64,000 bases of DNA from Actinoplanes campanulatus (GTDB lineage: Bacteria > Actinomycetota > Actinomycetes > Mycobacteriales > Micromonosporaceae), in assembly GCF_014647795.1 (NCBI RefSeq), contig NZ_BMPW01000002.1, forward strand, positions 419,507 to 483,506. The letters are read 5' to 3'. A model generated the notes under the pieces. The model had not been told where the DNA came from, did not search any database, and was given only the letters and a program-made list of their open reading frames with translations. Made by a program: the position numbers and the translations under genes. Positions 25,807 to 36,400 of the stretch are shown here, piece after piece. Numbering within the stretch: position 1 is the first letter of the stretch; every line of letters starts with the position of its first letter.

Positions 25807-28800
25807 CCGCCGTTCTCCGGGAGCGGAGCACCCCCGTGTCCACCCCACCGACGATCGGTCCGCGCCGTCACCTGCTGGCGATCGGCGGCACCCTGCTGCT
25901 CATCGCGCTGGCGTTCCTGCAGCGGCCGGGCCGGACCACCTTCGACACCAAGCTGGACCTGGCCGAGAACCCGATCGGCTTCATGTCCCGTGCCCTGCAT
26001 CTGTGGAACCCGTGGGCCACCTCCGGCGAGCTCCAGCAGCAGGCGTACGGCTACCTGTTCCCGATGGGCCCGTTCTTCGCGGCCGGCGACCTGCTGGGCC
26101 TGCCGCCGTGGCTCACCCAGCGGCTCTGGTGCGCTCTGCTGCTCTGCGCCGCCTACCTCGGGACCCTGCTGCTGGCCCGGGCCATGCGCATCGGCTCCGA
26201 CACCGGCCGGGTGCTGGGCGCCCTGGCCTACGCGCTGGCGCCCCGGATGCTCACCGAGATCGGCCCGCTCTCCTCCGAGATGCTGCCCGTGGTCATGGTG
26301 CCCTGGGTGCTGCTGCCGCTGGTGCGGGTGGGCCGGATCGGGTCGCCCCGCCGGGCCGCCGCGCTCTCCGGCCTGGCCGTGCTCTGCATGGGCGGCATCA
26401 ACGCGGCCGCCGTGGTGATGGCCCTGGTGCTGCCCGGCCTCTACCTGATCACCCGGCGCTGGGACCGGCGCCTGCTCAAGCTGATCGCCTGGTGGAGCGT
26501 GGCGGTGCTGGGCGCCACCCTGTGGTGGATCATCCCGCTGCTGCTGTTCGGCCAGTACAGCCTGCCGTTCCTGGACTACATCGAGTCGTCCGCCACCACC
26601 ACCGCGATCACCTCGCTGTTCCAGGCGACCCGCGGCACCAACCAGTGGAGCGGCTACATCGTCCAGGGCGAGCCGTGGTGGCCGGCCGGCTGGACGCTCG
26701 TCGACAACCCGGTGCTGATGGCCGTCACGGCGCTGGTCGCGGCGGTCGCGCTGACCGGCCTGGCGCTGCGCGGGCTGCCCGAGCGGCGGTTCCTGGTGCT
26801 CGGCGCGCTGACCGGCCTCACCCTGCTCACCATGGGCTACGTCGGCACCCTGGACAGCCCGCTCGCGCCGATGATGCGTGAGCTGCTGGACGGCCCGCTC
26901 GCCCCGCTGCGCAACGTGCACAAGTTCGAACCCAACCTGCGGCTGCCGCTGGCGCTCGGGCTGGCGTACGCCGCGAGCCAGGCCCTGCGACTGCGTCGGT
27001 CCTGGCGGCTGCGGATGCCGGCCGCCCCGGTCGTCGCCGTGCTCCTGGCAGTCGCCGCGCTGCCCGCCTGGACGCTGCTGCTGCGCCCCGGGCCGGGCTG
27101 GTCCGAGATCCCGTCGTACTGGCGCAACGCCACCACCTGGCTCAGCGACCAGGACGACCAGGCCCGCACCCTGCTCCTGCCGGGTTCCGGCTTCGCCCAG
27201 CACACCTGGGGCCGGACCGTCGACGAGCCGATCCAGCCGCTGGCCGGGGCGCCCTGGTCGACCCGGCACCAGATCCCACTCGGCTCGGAGGGCAACATCC
27301 GGGTGATGGACGTCGTCGAGTCGGTCCTCGAACAGGGCCGCGGCTCGGCGGCGCTGGCCCCCTTCCTGGCCCGCTCCGGCTACCGCTACCTGCTGGTCCG
27401 GCACGACCTGGACCGGTCCGCCGCGGGCGCCCCGCCGATCGCGGTGATCCGCCGGGCGCTGGCCGGGTCGGCCGGCCTGAAGCCGGTCGCCCAGTTCGGC
27501 CCGCTGGTGGGCGCGGGCGGCGCGAGCCCCAGCCCGGTCGACACCGGGGTGTCGGTGCCGGCCATCGAGATCTACGAGGTGGACCGGACGGTCTCGCAGG
27601 TGTCCGCCACCGCGATCACCGACGTGCCGGTGGTCAGCGGCGGCCCCGAGTCGCTGCTCGGCATCCTGGAACAGGGCCTGATCGACGGCGCCCAGCCGAC
27701 CGTGCTGGCCGGCGAGGCGGACGGCGACCTGGGCCTGGCCGAGGGCGAGTCGAAGGCCCGGCCGATCGTCACCGACGGGCTGCGCCGCCGCGAGCTGAAC
27801 ATCGGCCGGATGCGCGACAACGTCAGCCAGACCCTCACCGAGGACGAGAAGACCCGGCAGGGCCGGGTCCGCAGCGACCTGCTGCCGTTCGCCGCGAAGG
27901 GCCACCAGACGGTCGCCGCCTACCAGGGCATCCGTTCGGTCCAGGCGTCCAGCAGCGCGAGCTTCGCCGACTCGATCGGCGCCACCGACCCGTCCGGGCT
28001 GCCGTTCGCGGCCCTCGACGGGGATCCGGCGACGGTGTGGCGGTCCGACCCGTACCAGTTGGGCGCCGGACAGTGGATCGACGTCGAACTGGGCACCGCG
28101 AAACGGGTCACCGCCGTCACCGTCGACTTCTCCGACGACCTGCGGATCTCGGCCCCGGTCGCCCTGGTCCGGCTCACCACCGACCAGGGCATCGTGGACC
28201 GGCCGGTGCCGGCCACCCCGGGCCCGCACACCCTCTCCACGCTGCCCGGCCTCACCACCGGCGTACGCGTCACCGTGCTCGCTCTGCGCCAGGGCTACGA
28301 GGGCGGCGTCGCCCTGCGTGAGCTGGGCATCCCCGGCCTGGCCGCGGAGCGGGGCCTGCAGACGCCCGCCGACATCGTGTCGGCCGTCCCGCCGGCCTAC
28401 TCCTTCGAACGGGCCATCCAGCAGCGCGGCGCCTGCTTCCCGGCCTCCACCGAGGCGGGTGGCGCGATCCACTGTGACCAGTTCCTGGCCCGGCAGGGCG
28501 AGGAGCCGCTCGGCATCGACCGGTACTTCACCACGCCGGTGGACGCCGCCTACGACCTGCGGATGACCGCCGTGGTGCGGCCGGGAGCGAACGTCCCGCT
28601 GGCCCTGCCGGTCACCGCCACCGCGTCGACGGTACTGACCGGCGACGTCACGGCCGGCGCGCACGCCGCGATCGACGGCGACCCGGCCACCGCCTGGCTG
28701 GCCGAGCCGACCGACGAGAACCCCACGCTGGCCCTGTCCTGGACCGGCGCGCGCCGCCTGGACCGGATCCGGCTGGCCGTCCCCGAGGCGCCGGCCGCCG

Positions 28801-30770
28801 CCGTGCCCACCCAGGTGCTGATCCGGGCGGGCGGCAAGGAGACGGCCGCCGAGGTCGGCGCCGACGGCCTGGTCACGTTCCCGCCGGTCACCACGAACCG
28901 GGTCGAGGTCGTGGTCACCGGCACGCGCAAGGTGATCGCCGACCCGCGCGGCCAGGGCTGGGCGGCGCCCGCCGGGATCGCCGAGATCGAGGTGCCCGCG
29001 CTGGCCGGGCTGCTCACCGCGGCCACCGACCGGACCCCGCTCAAGGCGCCGTGCGGCACCGGGCCGGCCGTGGAGATCGGCGGCCGCGCCTATCCGACCG
29101 CGGTGTCCGGCACGCTCGGCGACGTCCGCGCCGGCCGCCCGATGAGCGTGGCGGTCTGCGACGACTTCGCCACCGAGTCGGTCCAGCTCGCCAAGGGCGA
29201 CCAGCACCTGCGTACCACCCCGTCGGCGGCCTTCGTGATCGACTCGGCGACGCTGGTGCCGGACGGGACCACGATCGCCGTTCCGGCGGTCACTCCGCGG
29301 GCCGTGACCATCGAGTCCTGGCAGCCCACCCGGCGCACCCTCACGGTCGCGGCCGGCGCGGCGTCGCTGCTGGTGGTGACCGAGAACCACAACGCCGGCT
29401 GGACCGCCGTGCTGAACGGCGAGAAGCTGCGCCCGCTCCGGGTCGACGGCTGGCAGCAGGCGTTCGTGCTCCCGGAGGGATCCGGCGGCACGGTGATCTT
29501 GCGGTTCACCCCGGACGAGCCGTACCGTACCGGTCTCGCGGCCGGAGCCGGCTGCGTCCTGCTGGTCGTGCTGCTCGCGCTGCTACCGGTGCGCCGGCGT
29601 GCCGTTGCGGTGGCCCGTCCGCAGGCTCGGGTGTTCACGGCGGTCCCCGGTGGGGGCTGGTGGATGCTCGTGCCGCTGATGGCGCTGGTGGTCGTGCTCG
29701 GTGGCGTGGCCGGAGCGACGCTGCTGCTGGCGGCGCTCATCGTGCGGCAACTGCGGCCCGGGATACTGCCCGGGCTCGCTTTCGCGAGTGTCGCCACGGC
29801 CATCGGGGTGGCGGTCTCCGGGCGTCTGCTCGGGCACGGCCAGGAGTGGGCGTACGACCTCGGCGTGCAGTTGGCGATGCTGGCGGCGGTCTGTGCGGTG
29901 GCGGCGGCGGCCGCGCCGTCGGCCGGACACCGGGAACAGGAGATCTCAGTGCACGACGTGGAAACCGACCCACACCGGGCGACGCTCGGCCGGTCGGTCC
30001 GCCTGTTCCGGACGTTCCTGGTCGAGCAGTCCGACCCGGACCGGTTCTACTCGCTGCTGGCCGAGGACTCGGTACGCCAGCTCGGCGCCTACGCCGACCT
30101 GAACGGCGCCACGGTGCTGGACGTCGGCGGTGGCCCCGGCTACTTCAACGCCGAGTTCGAGCGGGCCGGGGCGGCGTACTTCGGCCTCGACCCGGCGGTC
30201 GGCGACTTCGCGGCGGCCGGCGCCAAGGTGAGCGGGATGGTCCGTGGCAGCGGCACCGCCCTGCCGATCCGGACCGGCTCCCTGGACGTCTGCTACTCGT
30301 CGAACGTGCTGGAGCACGTCGACGACCCGGAGGCGATGCTCGACGAGATGGTCCGGGTGACCCGGCCGGGCGGCACCGTCTTCGTGTCCTTCACGCCGTG
30401 GTGGTCTCCGCACGGCGGTCACGAGACCGGACCGTTCCGGCACTGGTTCGGCGGCGACCGGGCCCGGCGCCGCTACCTGCGGGTTCACGGTCACGAGCCG
30501 AAGAACCGGTTCATGGAGACGCTTTTCCCGGTCAGCGCCGCACGGATGATGCGCTGGACCCGGGCCGCCCGCCGTGCCGGAGCCGTCACGGTGGTCGATG
30601 TGATCCCGAGGTATCACCCCTGGTGGGCCCAGTGGGTCGCCTCGGTGCCGGTGCTGCGGGAGTTCCTCACATGGAATTTCACCGTCGTGCTGCGGCGCGA
30701 GGGCGAGTCCGTTTCAACAACCGTTCAGGAAGATGTGGCGGGGGTCTCGCTTCCTGATGTGACTCTCTAG
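25803..30770 (+). CDS. AftD-like alpha-(1->3)-arabinofuranosyltransferase with C-terminal SAM methyltransferase
   Basis: One open frame of 1655 residues. Residues 1-~1382 match the mycobacterial AftD plan: about 10 N-terminal TM helices of GT-C type (DTKLDLAENPIGFMSRALHLW early loop; PLRNVHKFEPNLRLPL), two extracytoplasmic galactose-binding-like carbohydrate modules (FAALDGDPATVWRSDPYQ; AIDGDPATAWLAEP) and C-terminal helices. AftD adds alpha-1,3 arabinofuranose in arabinan. Residues ~1383-1655 are a class I methyltransferase (VLDVGGGPGYFNAEF; SSNVLEHVDDPEAML), which should face the cytosol. At 29949 an in-frame GTG has AGGAG seven bases upstream, so the methyltransferase may also, or only, be made separately. 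It resembles Rv0224c-type methylases. Confidence 0.85.
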   Translation: MTAVLRERSTPVSTPPTIGPRRHLLAIGGTLLLIALAFLQRPGRTTFDTKLDLAENPIGFMSRALHLWNPWATSGELQQQAYGYLFPMGPFFAAGDLLGLPPWLTQRLWCALLLCAAYLGTLLLARAMRIGSDTGRVLGALAYALAPRMLTEIGPLSSEMLPVVMVPWVLLPLVRVGRIGSPRRAAALSGLAVLCMGGINAAAVVMALVLPGLYLITRRWDRRLLKLIAWWSVAVLGATLWWIIPLLLFGQYSLPFLDYIESSATTTAITSLFQATRGTNQWSGYIVQGEPWWPAGWTLVDNPVLMAVTALVAAVALTGLALRGLPERRFLVLGALTGLTLLTMGYVGTLDSPLAPMMRELLDGPLAPLRNVHKFEPNLRLPLALGLAYAASQALRLRRSWRLRMPAAPVVAVLLAVAALPAWTLLLRPGPGWSEIPSYWRNATTWLSDQDDQARTLLLPGSGFAQHTWGRTVDEPIQPLAGAPWSTRHQIPLGSEGNIRVMDVVESVLEQGRGSAALAPFLARSGYRYLLVRHDLDRSAAGAPPIAVIRRALAGSAGLKPVAQFGPLVGAGGASPSPVDTGVSVPAIEIYEVDRTVSQVSATAITDVPVVSGGPESLLGILEQGLIDGAQPTVLAGEADGDLGLAEGESKARPIVTDGLRRRELNIGRMRDNVSQTLTEDEKTRQGRVRSDLLPFAAKGHQTVAAYQGIRSVQASSSASFADSIGATDPSGLPFAALDGDPATVWRSDPYQLGAGQWIDVELGTAKRVTAVTVDFSDDLRISAPVALVRLTTDQGIVDRPVPATPGPHTLSTLPGLTTGVRVTVLALRQGYEGGVALRELGIPGLAAERGLQTPADIVSAVPPAYSFERAIQQRGACFPASTEAGGAIHCDQFLARQGEEPLGIDRYFTTPVDAAYDLRMTAVVRPGANVPLALPVTATASTVLTGDVTAGAHAAIDGDPATAWLAEPTDENPTLALSWTGARRLDRIRLAVPEAPAAAVPTQVLIRAGGKETAAEVGADGLVTFPPVTTNRVEVVVTGTRKVIADPRGQGWAAPAGIAEIEVPALAGLLTAATDRTPLKAPCGTGPAVEIGGRAYPTAVSGTLGDVRAGRPMSVAVCDDFATESVQLAKGDQHLRTTPSAAFVIDSATLVPDGTTIAVPAVTPRAVTIESWQPTRRTLTVAAGAASLLVVTENHNAGWTAVLNGEKLRPLRVDGWQQAFVLPEGSGGTVILRFTPDEPYRTGLAAGAGCVLLVVLLALLPVRRRAVAVARPQARVFTAVPGGGWWMLVPLMALVVVLGGVAGATLLLAALIVRQLRPGILPGLAFASVATAIGVAVSGRLLGHGQEWAYDLGVQLAMLAAVCAVAAAAAPSAGHREQEISVHDVETDPHRATLGRSVRLFRTFLVEQSDPDRFYSLLAEDSVRQLGAYADLNGATVLDVGGGPGYFNAEFERAGAAYFGLDPAVGDFAAAGAKVSGMVRGSGTALPIRTGSLDVCYSSNVLEHVDDPEAMLDEMVRVTRPGGTVFVSFTPWWSPHGGHETGPFRHWFGGDRARRRYLRVHGHEPKNRFMETLFPVSAARMMRWTRAARRAGAVTVVDVIPRYHPWWAQWVASVPVLREFLTWNFTVVLRREGESVSTTVQEDVAGVSLPDVTL

Positions 30771-30836
30771 TAACCTCCTGCAAGCTCGGCATACATCATT
30801 CCTGCCGCTATTCCGTTTCCACCTCGTGGAGGACAT

Positions 30837-31901
30837 ATGAAGTCCCGCGTCATCGGCACCGTGCTGTTCGGTTTCGGCGTCTTGGCGTTGGTGTTCGCCG
30901 GCGGCCTCGCCTTCGTCGTGGCACCGACCGTCAAGCAGCTGCCGTACGACATGGAGATGACCCAGTCGATCGCCGAGGCGCCGAACGCGACGTACATGCA
31001 GATCGCTGACGGCAAGGCCACCATCGAGACCGGCGATCTGCGTTCGACCGTCACCGTGCAGCCCGACTCGGACGAGACCGCCAAGCTCACCGGCGACCTG
31101 GACGGCACCGCCCTGGTGTGGGTCGCCGGCCAGCAGGTCGAGAACAGCGAGGGCGAGCTGGTCAGCGCGTACAGCACCTCGCTCGCGGTGGACCGCGAGA
31201 CCGGCGCGGCCGTGAAGTGGGACGGCCAGTGGCTGGACACCGGCGGTCAGCGTGAGGCCGTCGACTACAAGGGCCAGATCTACAAGTTCCCGTTCGGGAC
31301 CGAGCAGAAGACGTACGACATCTTCGACCGGGACATCCTGACCGCGAAGCCGGCCAAGTTCGTCAAGACCGAGACCATCCAGGGCGTCGAGACCTACCAG
31401 TTCACCCAGACGCTGGAGAACGAGACCCAGGTTCTCCCGGCCGACCGCGTTCAGCTCCTGCTGGGCCAGCTGCTGCCGACCGCGACCTCCGGCTCCGTGC
31501 AGTACGGCAACGTCCGTACCGTGTGGGTCGACCCGGTCACCGGTGCGTACATCAAGGTCCAGGAGCAGCAGAAGAAGACGCTGCTCGGCAACGACGGCAG
31601 CTCCAAGGTGCTGCTGGACGCGACCTTCGTCTACTCCGACGCCACCGTGACGAAGTCCGCCGACACCGCCAAGGCGAACCAGTCCAAGCTCAACCTGGTG
31701 GGCGTCTGGGGCCCGATCGGCCTGGGCGTGCTCGGCCTCATCCTGGCCGTGCTCGGTGCCCTGCTGATGCTCCGTGGCCCGAAGTCGGCCGCCGCCAACG
31801 GCGTCCCGGCCCAGTGGTCCGGCGCGCCGCGGCACGCCGCCAAGTCGGGCGACGAGGCCGGCGACGAGGCGGAGGCGACCGCTTCCGCTGAGAAGAGCTG
31901 A
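30837..31901 (+). CDS. DUF3068 (PorA-family) membrane protein
   Basis: A 354-residue protein with an N-terminal TM segment ([22 protein letters not shown]), a ~260-residue exported domain and a second TM segment near residue 290 ([20 protein letters not shown]), with an acidic tail. The spacing and the motif [21 protein letters not shown] match DUF3068. Mycobacterial Rv0227c is a member and lies with envelope genes. GTGGAGGACAT provides a strong ribosome site. It ends the AftD-type region, 66 bases after the AftD-like gene, and is followed by a terminator. A channel or cell-wall assembly role has been proposed for relatives, but this is unproven. Confidence 0.85.
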   Translation: MKSRVIGTVLFGFGVLALVFAGGLAFVVAPTVKQLPYDMEMTQSIAEAPNATYMQIADGKATIETGDLRSTVTVQPDSDETAKLTGDLDGTALVWVAGQQVENSEGELVSAYSTSLAVDRETGAAVKWDGQWLDTGGQREAVDYKGQIYKFPFGTEQKTYDIFDRDILTAKPAKFVKTETIQGVETYQFTQTLENETQVLPADRVQLLLGQLLPTATSGSVQYGNVRTVWVDPVTGAYIKVQEQQKKTLLGNDGSSKVLLDATFVYSDATVTKSADTAKANQSKLNLVGVWGPIGLGVLGLILAVLGALLMLRGPKSAAANGVPAQWSGAPRHAAKSGDEAGDEAEATASAEKS

Positions 31902-31918
31902 CACCACCCGTACGACGA

Positions 31919-31960
31919 ACGAGCCGTATCCCGGGCCTTTCAGCCCGAGATACGGCTCGT
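31919..31960 (+). terminator. hairpin terminator after DUF3068 gene
   Basis: Outer arms of 12 bp (ACGAGCCGTATC at 31919-31930; complement 31949-31960) plus an inner CGGGC/GCCCG stem, 18 bases after the stop codon. Confidence 0.85.
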
Positions 31961-32094
31961 CCGCTTCTGTGGCGGCGGCCACTCACAACCGCTTCCCGGA
32001 CGACTGTGACGTGCGGGTAATGCTGGATGCGCTTTCAAGTGACCAGGCGGAAACCGGGGGTTTCTACTTTTGGGGCGAACCGAAAGGGGTGCCT

Positions 32095-35000
32095 GTGGCT
32101 GCCGATGTCACCAGGGTACGAACCGTGTGCGGGTATTGCGGCGTCGGCTGTGGGATGGTGCTCGACGTCGCGCGCCAGGATGACGGTCCGTTGCGGGTGA
32201 TCAAGGCGAGCGGGGACCGGGACCACCCGGCCAACGCGGGCCGGCTGTGCACCAAGGGTTCGACCAGCGCCGACCTGCTCGCCGCGGGCGGCCGGCTGGA
32301 CACCGCGCTGATCCGCGCCGACCGGGGCGCCGCGCCCGCGCCGATGAGCGCCGACGACGCGATCAGCGAGACCGCGCGCCGGCTGCGCGCGATCATCGAC
32401 GAGCACGGGCCGGACGCCTTCGCCATGTACGTCTCCGGCCAGATGACCCTGGAGGCGCAGTACCTGGCGAACAAGCTGGTCAAGGGCTACATCGGGACCA
32501 ACAACATCGAGTCCAACTCGCGGTTGTGCATGGCCAGCGCGGGCACCGGCTACAAGCTGTCGCTGGGCGCGGACGGGCCGCCCGGGTCCTACGACGACCT
32601 GGACCACGCCGACGTCTTCCTGGTGATCGGCTCCAACATGGCCGACTGCCACCCGATCCTCTTCCTGCGGATGATGGAGCGGGTCAAGGCCGGCGCGAAG
32701 CTGATCGTCGTCGACCCGCGGCGCACCACCACCGCCGAGAAGGCCGGCCTCTTCCTCCAGATCCGGCCCGGCGCCGACCTCGCGCTGCTCAACGGCCTGC
32801 TGCATCTGTTGTCGGAGAACGGGCACGTCGACGCGGACTTCATCGCGGCGAACACCGAGGGCTGGGAGGCGATGCCCTCGTTCCTGGCCGACTACACCCC
32901 GAACCGGGTCGCTGAGCTGACCGGCATCCCGGAGGCCGACATCCGGACCGCCGCCGAGTGGATCGGCGCGGCCGGGAACTGGGTCAGCCTCTGGACCATG
33001 GGCCTCAACCAGAGCACCCACGGCACCTGGAACACCAACGCGCTGGTCAACCTGCATCTGGCGACCGGCGCGATCTGCCGTACCGGCAGCGGCCCGTTCT
33101 CGCTCACCGGCCAGCCGAACGCGATGGGCGGCCGCGAGATGGGCTACATGGGCCCCGGGCTGCCAGGTCAGCGGTCGGTGCTGGTGCCCGCCGACCGCGA
33201 GTTCACCGAGACGGTGTGGGGCGTGCCGGCCGGGACACTGCGTACCGAGGTCGGCCGGGGCACCGTCGACATGTTCGAGCAGATGGCGGCCGGGAAGATC
33301 AAGGCCTGCTGGGTGATCTGCACCAACCCGGTCGCCTCGGTCGGCAACCGGCGGACGGTCATCGCCGGCCTGGAGGCCGCCGAGCTGGTGATCACCCAGG
33401 ACGCCTTCGCCGAGACCGAGACCAACGCGTACGCCGACATCGCCCTGCCCGCCGCCATGTGGTCCGAGGCGGACGGTATCATGATCAACTCCGAGCGCAA
33501 CCTCACCCTGGTCCACCCGGTCGTCCCGGCGCCCGGCGAGGCCCTGCCCGACTGGCGGATCATCGCCCGCGTCGCGGCCGAGATGGGTTACGCGAGTGCC
33601 TTCACCTACGCGAGCGCCGAGGAGATCCTCGAGGAGATCAAGACCTTCAAGAACCCCCAGACCGGGTACGACCTGAGCGGGGTGACCTACGCGCGCCTCG
33701 GCGAGGGACCGGTCCAGTGGCCGGCGGCGCCCGGCGGCCCCGCCCGCAACCCGATCCGGTACCGCACCGCCGACGGTGGCCTGCGGTTCGCCACGCCCAG
33801 TGGGAAAGCGGTCTTCCACGCCCGGCCGCACGTCGATCCGGCCGAGATGCCCGACGACGACTACCCGTTCGTGCTCAACACCGGCCGCCTCCAGCACCAG
33901 TGGCACACCATGACCAAGACCGGCAAGATCGCCAAACTGAACCGGCTCAACCCGGCGCCGTTCCTGGAGATCAACCCGGTGGACGCCGAATGGTTCGAGA
34001 TCGCGGCCGGCGACCTCGTCGAGATCGCCTCCCGGCGCGGCCGGGCCGTCCTGCCCGCCGTGGTCACCGACCGGGTGCTGCCCGGCAGTTGCTTCGCCCC
34101 GATGCACTGGAACGACCTCTTCGGCGAATACGTCAGCGTCAACGCGGTGACCAGCGACGCCGTCGACCCGATCTCCTTCCAGCCGGAGCTGAAGGTGTGC
34201 GCGGTGTCCCTCACCCGGGTCGCCTCCGCCCCCACCGCGGCCTCCGTCCTCCCAGCTCCGGGCTCGACCGTCCTCGGTGGGGCCCTGTCCGGCGGGCTCG
34301 GGCAGGCGCTCGGCATCGACACGGTGCCGCCGGCGCTGACCGAGGACCAGCGGCGCTACCTCGCCGGATTCCTGGCCGGGGCCTCCAGCCGGCCCGGGCC
34401 GGCGGTGCTGCCCGCCGGTGCGCCGTTCGACCACGCCACCGCCATGTGGGTCAACGGACTGCTCGCCGGAGTGCTCTCACCCGTACCATCGCCGGGTTTG
34501 TATCCCGCCGCGGAGCCGGCGGCGGACCGCCTCCAGGTGCTGTGGGCCTCGCAGACCGGCAACGCCGAGGACTTCGCCCGGACCGTCGCCGAACGCCTCG
34601 CCGGAACCGGCCGGGAGGTGACCGTCCTCGGCATGGACGGGCCCGCCGCCGACCTGCTCGATCCCGGAGCCGACCTGCTCGTCGTGACCAGCACCTTCGG
34701 CGACGGCGACGCGCCCGACAACGGGACCACGTTCTGGGACTCGCTCACCGGCGACGGCGCGCCCCGGCTGGACGGGCAACGGTACGCGGTCCTCGCCTTC
34801 GGAGACTCCAACTACGACGACTTCTGCGGCCACGGGCGGCGGCTCGACGAGCGGCTGGCCGAGCTGGGCGCGGTGCGGCTGACGCCGCGTGCCGACTGCG
34901 AACCCGACTTCGAGGAGACCGCCGACGGCTGGCTCGACTCGGTCCTGACCGCACTGACCACGCCCGCTCCCGCCGCGGTGGGGCCGGCGCCGGCCGTGCG

Positions 35001-36267
35001 GACCGCTCAGGCCACGATCGCCGCGACGGCCGCGGCCGCCACCCCTATTGCCTATTCCGCGCCGGGCCCTGTTTCCGCGCCGGGCCCCGTTTTCGCCACC
35101 GGCCCTGTTTCCGCGCCCGGCACCGAAGGCTCGCCGGTCGCCGGGCCGGTGGCTACCAAGGCCGCGCCGCTCACCGCCGCGCTCGTCGGCAACCGGCTGC
35201 TCAGCCTGCCCGGGTCGGCCAAGGAGGTGCGACGGTTCACCTTCGACACCGGGGGACTGCTCGACTACCAGGCCGGGGACGCGCTCGGCGTGTGGCCGGT
35301 CAACTGCCCCGAACTCGTCGAGGAATGGCTCGACGTCACCGGCCTCTCCGCCGACGCCCCGGTCGAGCTGGACCGGATCGGCACCCGGCCGCTCGGCGAG
35401 GCCCTCGGCCGGCACCTCGACATCACCCGGGTCACCAACGACCTGATCCGCTTCGTCGCCGAACGCAGCGGCGCCGGCCACCTCAAGACCCTGCTGCGCC
35501 CCGACAACAAGGGCGAACTGGCGAAGTGGACCTGGGGCCGCCAGGCCGTCGACGTGCTCGCCGAGCACCCGGTCGAGGCGAGCGCCCAGGAGTGGGCCGG
35601 AGTCCTCAAGAGGCTGCAACCCCGGCACTACTCGATCAGCTCGACCCCGCTCACCGATCCCGGCCGGGTCAGCCTCACCGTCTCGGTGGTCCGCTTCGAC
35701 AACCATCGTGGCCGGTCCCGCAAGGGTGTCTGCTCCACCCACCTGGCCGACGCCGCCGTCGGCGCCGAGGTCCCGGTCTTCGCGCAGCGGGCGCCGCACT
35801 TCCGTCCGCCCACTGACCCGAACACCCCGATGATCATGGTCGGGCCGGGCACCGGTGTCGCCCCGTTCCTCGGCTTCCTCGAGGAGCGGCAGATCACCGG
35901 CGCCCCCGGCGGCAACTGGCTGTTCTTCGGCGAACAGCGCAGCGGCACCGACTTCTACTACGCCGCCGAACTGGAGGAACTCCGCGCCGACGGCATCCTG
36001 AGCCGCCTCGACACGGCGTTCTCCCGCGACCAGCGGACCAAGGTGTACGTCCAGGACCGGATGCGCGAGAAGGGCGCCCAGCTCTGGGCGTGGCTCCAGG
36101 CGGGCGCCCACTTCTACGTCTGCGGCGACGCGAGCCGGATGGCCCGCGACGTCGACCGCGCGCTCCACGACATCGCCGTCCACCACGGCCGCCTCACCGA
36201 GGAGGCCGCGACCGCCTACGTGAAGCAGCTCGCCACCGACAAGCGCTACGTCCGCGACGTCTACTGA
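32095..36267 (+). CDS. assimilatory nitrate reductase fused to NADPH diflavin reductase
   Basis: A 1390-residue single-chain enzyme for assimilatory nitrate reduction in the cytosol. Residues 12-52 bind a 4Fe-4S cluster (C12, C15, C19, C52), followed by a molybdo-bis-MGD catalytic domain to about 720 with its beta-barrel ([18 protein letters not shown]). A flavodoxin domain starts near 813 ([18 protein letters not shown]). After a Pro/Ala linker come the FAD domain ([19 protein letters not shown]) and NADP domain ([30 protein letters not shown]). It can thus take electrons directly from NADPH. GTG 32095 has AAAGGGG upstream; another in-frame GTG is at 32089. No nitrite reductase or transporter is adjacent. 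Confidence 0.92.
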   Translation: MAADVTRVRTVCGYCGVGCGMVLDVARQDDGPLRVIKASGDRDHPANAGRLCTKGSTSADLLAAGGRLDTALIRADRGAAPAPMSADDAISETARRLRAIIDEHGPDAFAMYVSGQMTLEAQYLANKLVKGYIGTNNIESNSRLCMASAGTGYKLSLGADGPPGSYDDLDHADVFLVIGSNMADCHPILFLRMMERVKAGAKLIVVDPRRTTTAEKAGLFLQIRPGADLALLNGLLHLLSENGHVDADFIAANTEGWEAMPSFLADYTPNRVAELTGIPEADIRTAAEWIGAAGNWVSLWTMGLNQSTHGTWNTNALVNLHLATGAICRTGSGPFSLTGQPNAMGGREMGYMGPGLPGQRSVLVPADREFTETVWGVPAGTLRTEVGRGTVDMFEQMAAGKIKACWVICTNPVASVGNRRTVIAGLEAAELVITQDAFAETETNAYADIALPAAMWSEADGIMINSERNLTLVHPVVPAPGEALPDWRIIARVAAEMGYASAFTYASAEEILEEIKTFKNPQTGYDLSGVTYARLGEGPVQWPAAPGGPARNPIRYRTADGGLRFATPSGKAVFHARPHVDPAEMPDDDYPFVLNTGRLQHQWHTMTKTGKIAKLNRLNPAPFLEINPVDAEWFEIAAGDLVEIASRRGRAVLPAVVTDRVLPGSCFAPMHWNDLFGEYVSVNAVTSDAVDPISFQPELKVCAVSLTRVASAPTAASVLPAPGSTVLGGALSGGLGQALGIDTVPPALTEDQRRYLAGFLAGASSRPGPAVLPAGAPFDHATAMWVNGLLAGVLSPVPSPGLYPAAEPAADRLQVLWASQTGNAEDFARTVAERLAGTGREVTVLGMDGPAADLLDPGADLLVVTSTFGDGDAPDNGTTFWDSLTGDGAPRLDGQRYAVLAFGDSNYDDFCGHGRRLDERLAELGAVRLTPRADCEPDFEETADGWLDSVLTALTTPAPAAVGPAPAVRTAQATIAATAAAATPIAYSAPGPVSAPGPVFATGPVSAPGTEGSPVAGPVATKAAPLTAALVGNRLLSLPGSAKEVRRFTFDTGGLLDYQAGDALGVWPVNCPELVEEWLDVTGLSADAPVELDRIGTRPLGEALGRHLDITRVTNDLIRFVAERSGAGHLKTLLRPDNKGELAKWTWGRQAVDVLAEHPVEASAQEWAGVLKRLQPRHYSISSTPLTDPGRVSLTVSVVRFDNHRGRSRKGVCSTHLADAAVGAEVPVFAQRAPHFRPPTDPNTPMIMVGPGTGVAPFLGFLEERQITGAPGGNWLFFGEQRSGTDFYYAAELEELRADGILSRLDTAFSRDQRTKVYVQDRMREKGAQLWAWLQAGAHFYVCGDASRMARDVDRALHDIAVHHGRLTEEAATAYVKQLATDKRYVRDVY
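35056..35127 (+). repeat. 18-bp coding repeats in the diflavin linker
   Basis: Four 18-bp units at 35056, 35074, 35092 and 35110 encode [18 protein letters not shown] and SAPGTE in the flexible linker between the FMN and FAD domains of the nitrate reductase fusion. Confidence 0.85.
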
Positions 36268-36284
36268 CCCTGCTGGTCGATGCA

Positions 36285-36309
36285 GCCCGCCCTGTCCGGC
36301 CCGGCGGGC
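36285..36309. terminator. possible terminator between convergent genes
   Basis: A GCCCGCC/GGCGGGC stem of 7 bp with an 11-base loop, 18 bases after the nitrate reductase stop. It is short and without a T-run, so support is modest. Confidence 0.4.
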
Positions 36310-36400
36310 GCTCACGTCGCGCCGTCCGTGTGCCCGGCCTGCCGCCATGACGCGGGCGGGCGACCACGGAAACCGCTAGGTGTGCGCGGGCCGGCCGGGG

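Noticed and set aside
25755-29390. 1211-codon open frame on the minus strand opposite the AftD-like gene
   Set aside because: Arg/Gly/Gln-rich translation without domains; it is the usual antisense open frame caused by high GC3 in a real gene.
32035-34434. 799-codon minus-strand frame opposite the nitrate reductase
   Set aside because: Shadow of a gene with clear Fe-S, molybdenum and flavin motifs.
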